A stretch of DNA of 64,000 bases from Lichenicola sp050954785 (GTDB taxonomy: Bacteria; Pseudomonadota; Alphaproteobacteria; Acetobacterales; Acetobacteraceae), in assembly GCA_050954785.1 (NCBI GenBank), contig JBPBQO010000156.1, forward strand, positions 8,833 through 72,832. The letters run 5' to 3'. The position numbers and the translations under genes were made by a program. The notes below the pieces were generated by a model, which saw nothing but the letters and a program-made list of their open reading frames with translations, was not told where the DNA came from and did not search any database. How positions within the stretch are numbered: position 1 is the first letter of the stretch; every line of letters starts with the position of its first letter. Shown here in pieces: positions 1 through 6,269 of this stretch.

Positions 1-426
1 GGCTTTGCCGAAGGGTTCGGCGGCGCGTCGAAGGTGCTGCCGACCGAACTCGACCCGGCTACTGCGAAGTCGAAGATCGAGGCGACCCTGCGCTCCGATC
101 CCTCGATCGACACCGTTATCGGGCTGAACGCGACAGTCGTCGGTGAAACCGCGGTCGAAGCGGTGCACGACCTCGGCCGAACCGGCAAGATCAACATCGC
201 ATCGTTCGATCTATCGCCGGGAATGCTCAAGGATGTCCAGGATGGAACAGCCTTGTTCGTCGTCGACCAGCAGCCGTATCTGCAGGGCTACCTGCCGGTG
301 CTGTTCCTGGCGCAGAAAGCAAAGTACGGACTGCTTCCGGCAGGCGATATCGCAACCGGCCCGAGCCTGATTCGCAAGGACCAGGCCGGAAAGGTCATTG
401 CTCTCTCGAGCCAGTCGATCCGCTAA
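1..426 (+). CDS. Sugar ABC transporter substrate-binding protein, C-terminal part
   Basis: The frame is open from base 1 to a TAA at 424-426, so the start lies upstream of the window and 141 codons are visible. The visible part resembles the C-terminal lobe of type 1 periplasmic binding proteins of the RbsB/Peripla_BP_4 kind: a segment with IDTVIGLNATVVGETAVEA, then IASFDLSPGMLKDVQDG, then the hinge-like DQQPYLQGYLPV near the end. Such proteins capture a sugar or cyclitol in the periplasm and deliver it to an ABC permease. The neighbouring RpiR regulator and two Gfo/Idh/MocA dehydrogenases make inositol or a related polyol the likely ligand, but that is inferred from context. Permease and ATPase genes are not visible and may lie upstream. 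Confidence 0.85.
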   Translation, partial: GFAEGFGGASKVLPTELDPATAKSKIEATLRSDPSIDTVIGLNATVVGETAVEAVHDLGRTGKINIASFDLSPGMLKDVQDGTALFVVDQQPYLQGYLPVLFLAQKAKYGLLPAGDIATGPSLIRKDQAGKVIALSSQSIR

Positions 427-491
427 CGAACCTGGACCGCCCCTACAAACCGGCTCGGCGCATCACGCCGGGTCGGTTCGTCGGGATGCGA

Positions 492-707
492 TCAGCGACG
501 AAGGCGACCGGCAGCGACATCGGCGATGTCGCCACGGCTGAAGCCGAGATCGCTCAGCTCGCGATCGGAATAGGCATTGAGCTCCTGGCGGACCCGACGC
601 TGCTCGCGGCGCTGCATCAGATGGACGCTCACGTCCTGACCCAGTGCGCGGACAAGCCACGACAGGTCGATGGTGGAGCGGGGAGCGAAGGAAGTGACGT
701 GAGCCAT
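492..707 (-). CDS. DUF1127 small protein
   Basis: This encodes 71 residues if translation starts at the ATG at 707, which has GGAG nine bases upstream. An in-frame ATG 11 codons earlier has no such site. The C-terminal half (RVRQELNAYSDRELSDLGFSRGDIADVA) is the DUF1127 (YjiS-like) signature: a short Arg-rich helix followed by a helix ending in the conserved DLG. Members are common and often multicopy in Alphaproteobacteria. Some have been linked to RNA or phosphate metabolism, but no molecular role can be assigned here. It stands alone between two sugar-related genes, facing away from the binding protein. Confidence 0.8.
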   Translation of the reverse strand: MAHVTSFAPRSTIDLSWLVRALGQDVSVHLMQRREQRRVRQELNAYSDRELSDLGFSRGDIADVAAGRLRR

Positions 708-803
708 GAGGGTAAGCTCCAAAGGTATTGTGCAGTGCAATATATCCGGTTCTCAGCCGAATTCAAGTGTTTTGTGCACCGCACCATACGATACCTGAAA
801 CTG

Positions 804-1958
804 TCACATTGCGCCGTCGATCTCGCTTAGGGCGACCCATCGCTGCTGTTGCGAAGATAGCCGGATCGCCTCCATCACCCGCGTGATCATCAGCGCGTCG
901 CCGAAATCGGCGTCGCTGTTCGTCTTGCCCGACACGGCATCGAGCAGGCGACGGACTTCGATCGTCTTGAGGTCGTTGAAGCCGATCTGGTGGCCGGGCG
1001 CCGGGCAGAAGGCGGCATAGTCGCCATGCGCGGGTCCCGCGTTGATCGTCGTAAAGCCTTTGCGGCCGCTCGCCTGCCCTGTTTTGTAGAAGCGCAGTTC
1101 ATTGAACCGCTCCTGGTTGAAGGATAGCGCGCCCCTGGTGCCGCTGATCTCGAAGGCGAGCTGCATGTCCCGGCCGCTGGCAAGCCAGCTTGCACTGATG
1201 CTGGCGGTGAACGGCCTGCCTGCGAACCGGACCAGCATGCTGGCCTGGTCATCGACCCGAACCGCGCGGCGGCTGCCGTCCGGCAATGGCCGCTCGCCGT
1301 GGATCGTATCCAGCCGGCCGCACACGCTTTCCACCTCGCCGAGCAGGCTGCGCGCCATCGACAGGATGTGGCTGCCGATATCGGCCAGCGCCCCGCCCGC
1401 CTGTTCAGGCTCGCAGCGCCACGAGAACTGCGCTTCGGGATCGGCCATGAAATCCTCGGCATGAATGCCACGGAAACCGGTGATGTCGCCGATCTCGCCC
1501 GACCGCACGATCTCCCGCGCCGTGTCGATCATCGGGTTCTTGAGGTAGTTGAACCCGACCATGGTGACGATGCCGGCAGCTTTGGCCGCACGGGTCATCG
1601 CGATCGCATCCGCCAGCGTGGTCGCCAGCGGCTTCTCGCAATACACGTGCTTGCCGGCTTCGATCGCCGCCAGCGCGATCGGCGCGTGCAGGCGGTTGGG
1701 TGTTGTGATGGCGACCAGGTCGATCGCCGGATCGCGTACGAGCTCGGTCCAGTCTCCGGTCGCCCGGGCAAAACCGAACGATGTGGCGGCCTCAATCGCC
1801 CGCTGTTCGGGCGTGTCGGCCAGCATCTCGAGCCTCGGCTGCAGGGCCAGCGGGAACACTCCGCCGACACTTCGGAACGCCAAGGCGTGGGCCCTACCCA
1901 TGAAGCCGCTGCCGATCAGCCCGATTCCGATGCCGGGCTTTCGTTCGACCACGTGCAT
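804..1958 (-). CDS. Gfo/Idh/MocA family dehydrogenase (inositol-type locus)
   Basis: The 384-residue protein has an N-terminal Rossmann fold (IGLIGSGFMGRAHA, residues 12-25), the family EKP motif with Lys109, and an Asp193/His197 pair in GGALADIGSHIL, matching the Lys-Asp-His catalytic set of the family. It should oxidise a sugar or cyclitol hydroxyl using NAD(P). The start at 1958 is supported by AGAAGGA about seven bases upstream; the frame stays open further upstream but overlaps the regulator. The gene lies directly downstream of the RpiR regulator on the same strand. A GGAA-N6-TTCC palindrome at 2020-2033 sits before it. It is more divergent from classical IolG than the gene at 3105, so a second inositol-isomer or rhizopine-type substrate is possible. 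Confidence 0.85.
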   Translation of the reverse strand: MHVVERKPGIGIGLIGSGFMGRAHALAFRSVGGVFPLALQPRLEMLADTPEQRAIEAATSFGFARATGDWTELVRDPAIDLVAITTPNRLHAPIALAAIEAGKHVYCEKPLATTLADAIAMTRAAKAAGIVTMVGFNYLKNPMIDTAREIVRSGEIGDITGFRGIHAEDFMADPEAQFSWRCEPEQAGGALADIGSHILSMARSLLGEVESVCGRLDTIHGERPLPDGSRRAVRVDDQASMLVRFAGRPFTASISASWLASGRDMQLAFEISGTRGALSFNQERFNELRFYKTGQASGRKGFTTINAGPAHGDYAAFCPAPGHQIGFNDLKTIEVRRLLDAVSGKTNSDADFGDALMITRVMEAIRLSSQQQRWVALSEIDGAM

Positions 1959-2019
1959 GACGCATCCTTCTCGACGTTTGTTCGCCAAGGCGTAGGCTAT
2001 TCCATTCAGCCTTTGAAGT

Positions 2020-2033
2020 GGAATTCCTATTCC
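2020..2033. promoter_or_regulatory. Putative IolR-type operator, copy 2
   Basis: The sequence GGAATTCCTATTCC has the form GGAA-N6-TTCC. It overlaps the last codons of the RpiR regulator gene and lies about 60 bases before the dehydrogenase that starts at 1958. The same form occurs in the divergent promoter at 2976-2989. A GGAA-N6-TTCC motif has been reported, to my recollection, for IolR, the RpiR-family repressor of inositol catabolism in Sinorhizobium meliloti. Assignment to this regulator is inferred from motif and position. Confidence 0.5.
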
Positions 2034-2941
2034 TTTTCGTTGGTGTCGGGCGGGGAGTGGACCACCCGTTCGGCGAGTGCCACCGCCAGCGTGGTCGCCA
2101 GTACGAAGGTGGCGGATAGCGAGCGGAAGCCGGCGTGGTCGGTCTCGGCCACTTCCAGCCAAGTTTCGGCAATCTGGGTCAGCGGCGAGAACGGGCTGTC
2201 GGTGATGGCCACCACCCTGGCGCCGCGCCGGGCGGCCGCGGACGAGAGGTCCAGCGTTTCCGAAGCATACGGGGTGAAGCTGACGGCAAGCACGACGTCG
2301 GTGCGATCAAGCAGCTCGATCTGGCGGTGGCCCAGCCCGCCGGCATTGTCGACCAGCTCGCAGCGGATGCCGAGCTTGCGGAGCGCGTAAGCCAGATACA
2401 GCGCAACGGGATAGACCCGGCGGTTGCCGACCAGGCTGATCGAGCGAGCCCCGGACAGCAGTTGGACCGCACGCTCGAGCGCCTGCCGGTCGACCGTCTG
2501 TTCCAGATGATCGAGCGATACCTGGGCGGCATGCACGAAGCCACGCAGCAACGAGACCGGATCGGCGCCGAGCGCCTGCTCGCCGGACGCCAGCGTCTCC
2601 AGCCGTTCCCGATAGTCCGGCCATCGCTGCCGCGCATGCGCCCGGAACACCGCCTGCAGATCCGAAAACCCGGAATAGCCGAGGGTCTGGGCAAACCGCA
2701 CCAGGGTGGATGGCTGGACGCCGGCTTGTGCCGCGAGGTCGGTAACGCGGCCGAAGGCGATCTCCTGGGGATGGTCCACCGCGAAGTCGGCGACCTGGAC
2801 CAGCCGCTTCGGCAGCATGTCCCGACGGGCCACGATCAGCGCACGCAGGCTTTTAAAATCACGCGGTATATCGGCGCCGGTGTCGGTGTCGGCCTCGAAA
2901 TCCTGCTGCTGGCCGGGACGCGGTTCCTGCTCGTTATCCAT
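2027..2941 (-). CDS. MurR/RpiR family transcriptional regulator, IolR-like
   Basis: The 304-residue protein has an N-terminal RpiR helix-turn-helix domain (about residues 30-105, with GRVTDLAAQAGVQPSTLVRF as recognition region) and a C-terminal SIS sugar-isomerase fold that senses a phosphosugar (about 150-290, with ISLVGNRRVYP and VVAITDSPFSPL). It probably represses the flanking dehydrogenases and perhaps the transporter, with a catabolic intermediate as inducer. Start choice: the ATG at 2941 gives the usual family length, although the nearest GGAG lies about 22 bases upstream, so initiation may be weak. The gene is divergent from the iolG-like gene, with a 20-base palindrome between them. 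The symbol iolR is plausible but not proven. Confidence 0.85.
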   Translation of the reverse strand: MDNEQEPRPGQQQDFEADTDTGADIPRDFKSLRALIVARRDMLPKRLVQVADFAVDHPQEIAFGRVTDLAAQAGVQPSTLVRFAQTLGYSGFSDLQAVFRAHARQRWPDYRERLETLASGEQALGADPVSLLRGFVHAAQVSLDHLEQTVDRQALERAVQLLSGARSISLVGNRRVYPVALYLAYALRKLGIRCELVDNAGGLGHRQIELLDRTDVVLAVSFTPYASETLDLSSAAARRGARVVAITDSPFSPLTQIAETWLEVAETDHAGFRSLSATFVLATTLAVALAERVVHSPPDTNEKE

Positions 2942-2972
2942 AATGGGACATCGTTGACAAAGCTCCGGAGCA

Positions 2973-2992
2973 ACTGGAATGTAATTTCCAGT
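2973..2992. promoter_or_regulatory. Putative IolR-type operator, copy 1, in divergent promoter
   Basis: ACTGGAATGTAATTTCCAGT is an inverted repeat with perfect 7-base arms around six bases, and its core is GGAA-N6-TTCC. It lies between the divergent RpiR regulator and the iolG-like gene. A TTGACA at 2954-2959, read towards the iolG-like gene, would place a -10 element inside the palindrome, so a bound repressor would block that promoter. The same core recurs at 2020-2033. This is a direct observation of symmetry; the identity of the binding protein is inferred. Confidence 0.6.
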
Positions 2993-3104
2993 GATAGACC
3001 AACTCACCGGGTCTGTTCCATCCCGACATGCTGCCCAGCATGCCAGAACGGGGTGCGGCTGGCGACGCCGCACCAGAACCGCCTTCGACCCCAAGGACAT
3101 CGTC

Positions 3105-4097
3105 ATGGTTCGTTTCACTGTTCTCGGCTGCGGCCGTATCGGCCGGATGCATGCGGCCAACCTGGCGCGCCATCCGGGCGTCGAACTGGTGTCGGTGTTC
3201 GACATCATGGACGAGGCAGCCACCGCCACCGCGCAGGCCCTCGGCGTCCGCCGTGCCGCGTCCACCGCCGAAGCGCTGGCCGACCCGGAAATCGATGCCG
3301 TGCTGATCGCGACACCGACCGCAACGCATGTCCCGCTGATCATCGAGGCCGTGCGCGCCGGCAAGGCGGTCCTGTGCGAGAAGCCGATCGACCTGGACAT
3401 CGAGCGGGTGCTGCAATGCCGGGACGAGATCGCCGAGTACGATCCGATCGTCATGATCGGGTTCAACCGCCGCTTCGATCCGTCATTCATGGCGTTGCGC
3501 CGGCGCGTCGAGGCTGGCGAGATCGGCAGGATCGAGCAGGTGGTGATCACCAGCCGCGATCCGGTGCCGCCGCCGGTCTCCTACATCAGGGGCTCGGGCG
3601 GCCTGTTCCACGACATGATGATCCATGATCTCGACATGGCCCGGTCGCTGGTCGGCGACATCGTCGAAGTGTCGGCACTCGGCGCGGTGCTGGTGGACCC
3701 GGCAATCGGCGAGGCCGGCGACATCGACGCCGCGATGGTGACGCTGCGTGCCGCGTCCGGTGCGCTGGTCCATATCAACAACAGCCGCCGCTGCGCCTAT
3801 GGCTACGACCAGCGGCTGGAGGTGTTCGGCGAGAAGGGCATGCTGCTGGCCGGCAATCAGCGCGAAACGACGGTCGAGGCACATCTCGCCGACCGGACCG
3901 CCTGCCGCGATCCGATCCTGCACTTCTTCATACAGCGCTACACCGACGCCTATGCCGCCGAGATTTCGCACTTCGTCGCCGCCGTGGAAACGCACACCAT
4001 GCCGACTCCCGGCTTCTCCGATGGTCTCGAAGCGCTGCGTCTCGCCGACGCGGCAGCGGCCAGCCACCGGACCGGACACAGCGTCCGTCTTGGCTAG
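3105..4097 (+). CDS. iolG: Inositol 2-dehydrogenase-like oxidoreductase (IolG type)
   Basis: The 330-residue protein fits the inositol 2-dehydrogenase branch of the Gfo/Idh/MocA family. It has the NAD-binding GCGRIGRMHAANLARHPGV segment (residues 8-26), Lys93 in CEKPIDLD, the GFNRRFDPSF stretch, and Asp170/His174 in FHDMMIHDLDMAR. These correspond to the Lys97/Asp172/His176 triad of Bacillus IolG. It would oxidise myo-inositol to scyllo-inosose, the first step of cytosolic inositol breakdown. The ATG at 3105 is chosen because AAGGAC lies about eight bases upstream and the protein then begins with the usual short strand before the Rossmann glycines. It is transcribed away from the IolR-like regulator across a palindromic operator. 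Its TAG stop is the first base triplet of a dispersed palindromic repeat. Confidence 0.85.
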   Translation: MVRFTVLGCGRIGRMHAANLARHPGVELVSVFDIMDEAATATAQALGVRRAASTAEALADPEIDAVLIATPTATHVPLIIEAVRAGKAVLCEKPIDLDIERVLQCRDEIAEYDPIVMIGFNRRFDPSFMALRRRVEAGEIGRIEQVVITSRDPVPPPVSYIRGSGGLFHDMMIHDLDMARSLVGDIVEVSALGAVLVDPAIGEAGDIDAAMVTLRAASGALVHINNSRRCAYGYDQRLEVFGEKGMLLAGNQRETTVEAHLADRTACRDPILHFFIQRYTDAYAAEISHFVAAVETHTMPTPGFSDGLEALRLADAAAASHRTGHSVRLG

Positions 4098-4150
4098 AGC
4101 ATCGTCCGATCCTCTTGCTATTCGATCGGGAAAGATGCCCGCCAAAACAA
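4095..4150. repeat. Dispersed palindromic repeat, copy A, at the iolG stop codon
   Basis: This 56-base element begins with the TAG stop of the preceding gene (TAGAGCATCGTCCGATC) and ends with GCCAAAACAA. Its arms at 4097-4111 and 4123-4139 are inverted repeats around TCTTGCTATT with a short bulge. A second copy at 5720-5776 is about 84 percent identical and also starts at a TAG stop. It probably forms an RNA hairpin at the 3' end of the mRNA, acting in termination or stability. The repeat class is not known to me. Confidence 0.75.
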
Positions 4151-4282
4151 ACCTCTAGGTGCCGGACGGAGCTATCGACAGGATGATGCGTTGAGCCGCG
4201 GCGAGCCGAGTCTCGACCGTTACGGAACGGAATGCCGCCTCTTCCATCGCCGTTGCGAGACGGTCACCAGAAAGACCGCCCG

Positions 4283-5380
4283 ATGAATGTCCCGTTGCCA
4301 TCCTACCCTGCGGACGAAGACGCACCGTCGGACGCACGCACCGCCACCCAATCCAAAATCTACCGGCTGCTCCGGTTCGCATTGGCGGCGACCGTCGTCA
4401 TCCTCGCGGTCTGGCTGCTCAAGGACGTTCTGACAGTGGTGTTCGCCGCGGCTTTGTTCGCGGTGATCCTGCACGGCATCGCCAAACTGCTGCAGCGCTT
4501 CACCCGGATGCCGTTCTGGCTGTCGCTGACTATCGTCGTACTGGCCCTGGCAGGGCTGCTCGTCGGCTTCGTGCTGCTGGTCGGACCGGGTCTCGGTGAT
4601 CAGGTGGTCAAGCTGAAGCAGGCGCTGATCGACCAGTCGCACGGGATCCATGACCGGCTCGACCGTACCCAATGGGGCCATCTGGCCCTGCAGCAAATTC
4701 CGAGCTCCATGGGCGGCAACAAGCAGGGCGGCGCGAGTCCGGGCGTGCCGTCCGGCCTGGCCGGTTCTGTTGCCGGTTTTCTGGGCTCGCTGTTCGGCCT
4801 GTTCGGCACGATCGTCGTGGTGATTATCGCCGGCCTGTATCTGGCAGCGGCACCGGCAACCTACGTGAACGGTGCCCTGCGCCTGGTTGCGGAAAAGCAT
4901 CGTCCGAAGGCAAAGGAGCTGTTTCTTGCAGCCGGTTCGGCGCTCTGGTCATGGAGTGCCGGCCAGGCGCTCGACATGCTGGTGGTCGGCATCCTGTCGG
5001 GCGTAGGGCTCTGGATCATCGGCGTGCCGCTGGCCCTGGCGCTCGGCGTGCTGGCCGGGCTGTTCAACTTCGTGCCCTATATCGGTGCGATCATCGGGGC
5101 GATCCCGGCGATCATCATTGCCTTCTCGCTCGGAGCGACGACCGGCATCGAGACGACGATCCTCTACATGGTCATCCAGGGTTTCGAGGGAAATGTCATG
5201 GCGCCCCTGATCCAGAACCGGGCAGTCCATCTGCCGCCTGGCCTGACCATCCTGTCGCAGACGGCGTTCGGCTCGATCCTCGGCATTCCCGGTCTGATCT
5301 TCGCAACCCCGCTGACCGCCGCCATCCTGGCGGTCATGACGAAGGCCACCAAGCCGCTGGATCACGACGACCGTATCTGA
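4283..5380 (+). CDS. AI-2E family transporter (PerM/YdiK-like permease)
   Basis: The 365-residue protein has the AI-2E_transport layout: two or three hydrophobic helices at the N-terminus (from about residue 27), an amphipathic soluble stretch (about 115-180), then a C-terminal block of helices containing the family-typical NFVPYIGAIIGAIPAIIIAF and MVIQGFEGNVMAPLIQNRAV. Members are inner-membrane proteins implicated in export of signalling molecules or ion antiport; the substrate here is unknown. The start at 4283 gives a normal short cytoplasmic tail. An upstream in-frame ATG at 4232 directly follows a GGAACGGA stretch and cannot be excluded. The gene is followed 21 bases later by a SugE-like exporter, so the two may be cotranscribed. 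Confidence 0.85.
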   Translation: MNVPLPSYPADEDAPSDARTATQSKIYRLLRFALAATVVILAVWLLKDVLTVVFAAALFAVILHGIAKLLQRFTRMPFWLSLTIVVLALAGLLVGFVLLVGPGLGDQVVKLKQALIDQSHGIHDRLDRTQWGHLALQQIPSSMGGNKQGGASPGVPSGLAGSVAGFLGSLFGLFGTIVVVIIAGLYLAAAPATYVNGALRLVAEKHRPKAKELFLAAGSALWSWSAGQALDMLVVGILSGVGLWIIGVPLALALGVLAGLFNFVPYIGAIIGAIPAIIIAFSLGATTGIETTILYMVIQGFEGNVMAPLIQNRAVHLPPGLTILSQTAFGSILGIPGLIFATPLTAAILAVMTKATKPLDHDDRI

Positions 5381-5401
5381 CCGGATTGGGAGGGTTTCGG
5401 C

Positions 5402-5722
5402 ATGGCCTGGCTGATGGTCATCATCGCGGGCGCCCTGGAGATGGTCTGGTCGTACAGTGCCAAGAAGGCGGATGGATTCACCCATCTCGGCTGGGGAGCG
5501 CTGACGATCGGCGCGTCCCTGATCAGTTTCTTTCTGCTGACGTTCTCGCTGCGGACCCTGCCGCTCGGAACCGCCTATGCGGTCTGGACCGGAATCGGCG
5601 CGGTCGGCAGTTTCGTCGTCGGCGTCATCCTGCTGGGCGAACCGCTCGGCGTCGGACGCGTGCTGAGTGCGGTATTGATCGTCGGGGGCGTAATCGGCCT
5701 GCGCCTGACGAGTTCGCGTTAG
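5402..5722 (+). CDS. sugE: SMR family guanidinium exporter (Gdx/SugE)
   Basis: The 106-residue protein has four transmembrane helices typical of small multidrug resistance transporters. Glu13, the essential proton/substrate carboxylate, is present in IIAGALEMVWS, and the GTAYAVWTGIGAVG motif in helix three is characteristic of the SugE/Gdx branch rather than EmrE. Known members export guanidinium as dimers in exchange for protons. GGGAGG lies eight bases before the ATG. No guanidine riboswitch was seen in the 21-base gap upstream, so expression probably depends on the preceding permease gene. The TAG stop belongs to copy B of a palindromic repeat. Confidence 0.9.
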   Translation: MAWLMVIIAGALEMVWSYSAKKADGFTHLGWGALTIGASLISFFLLTFSLRTLPLGTAYAVWTGIGAVGSFVVGVILLGEPLGVGRVLSAVLIVGGVIGLRLTSSR

Positions 5723-5776
5723 AGCATCATCCGATCGTCTTGTTAGTCGATCGGATGAAGATGCTCGCTAAAACAA
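5720..5776. repeat. Dispersed palindromic repeat, copy B, at the sugE stop codon
   Basis: This 57-base copy also begins at a TAG stop (TAGAGCATCATCCGATC). The left arm at 5722-5737 pairs with 5748-5766 apart from a three-base bulge, giving a 16-bp stem around TCTTGTTAGT. It matches copy A at 4095-4150 with about nine differences, several of them preserving pairing. The strong hairpin without a U-run suggests a transcript 3' end or stabilising structure. Confidence 0.75.
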
Positions 5777-5832
5777 TGAGCCAGAGGCGCGAACTCGGTG
5801 ACCGATACAGGATCTCAGTCGGATGCCCTGCC

Positions 5833-6198
5833 TCAGGAGCTTCCGAGCAGCGGTGGCGTCTGCTGGTGCTGAATTACCCGCCAGTCCTCATGCGCCAGCC
5901 GGCGATAGGTCGACGTGCAGTGAGCTTCGTAGGGCGTGACCCCGTCACGCTCCGCGCGCGCCTTGTAGGCGATGACGATCAACCCCTCCTGCGGGCGCTT
6001 CACCTGACGTTCGGACAGCTCCACTTTCGACCAGCGCGGGGTCGCGGCGACAGCCTCGATCGCCTGTTGGCCGCTCATCACGAACGGCGGCGCCGGCAAC
6101 ACCATCAGGCACTCGTCATCGATCGAGGCACGGTAATGTTCGGCATCACCGACCCACAGGCTTTCCTCGAAACTCCAGACCCGTCCGTCATCCATCAT
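5833..6198 (-). CDS. DUF4440 / SnoaL-like protein
   Basis: The 121-residue protein looks like a single-domain member of the NTF2-like fold, in the DUF4440 group: an N-terminal helix ending in WVGDAEHYRASIDDECLMVLP, followed by strands with VAYKARAERDG-type and CTSTYRRLAHEDWRVIQHQQTP sequence. Members are small cone-shaped proteins that bind or act on small molecules, and many have no known role. There is no signal peptide. It lies between repeat copy B and the GGDEF-EAL gene, on the same strand as the latter, with 71 bases between them. Function is unassigned. Confidence 0.75.
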   Translation of the reverse strand: MMDDGRVWSFEESLWVGDAEHYRASIDDECLMVLPAPPFVMSGQQAIEAVAATPRWSKVELSERQVKRPQEGLIVIAYKARAERDGVTPYEAHCTSTYRRLAHEDWRVIQHQQTPPLLGSS

Positions 6199-6269
6199 CT
6201 TGCATCCTTGCTACGCGATGCTATCGCAGCAGGGGACGGATCGTTTTCACAGGCTTGCAAAAGCAGTGT

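Noticed and set aside
727..745. Imperfect palindrome TATTGTGCAGTGCAATATA before the DUF1127 gene
   Set aside because: The symmetry needs a bulge, no second copy is present and no regulator can be named; it may only be an AT-rich promoter region.
1299..2390. Long open frame on the plus strand opposite the dehydrogenase and regulator
   Set aside because: It mirrors the codon pattern of the real minus-strand genes, has no recognisable domain, and such antisense frames are common in GC-rich DNA.
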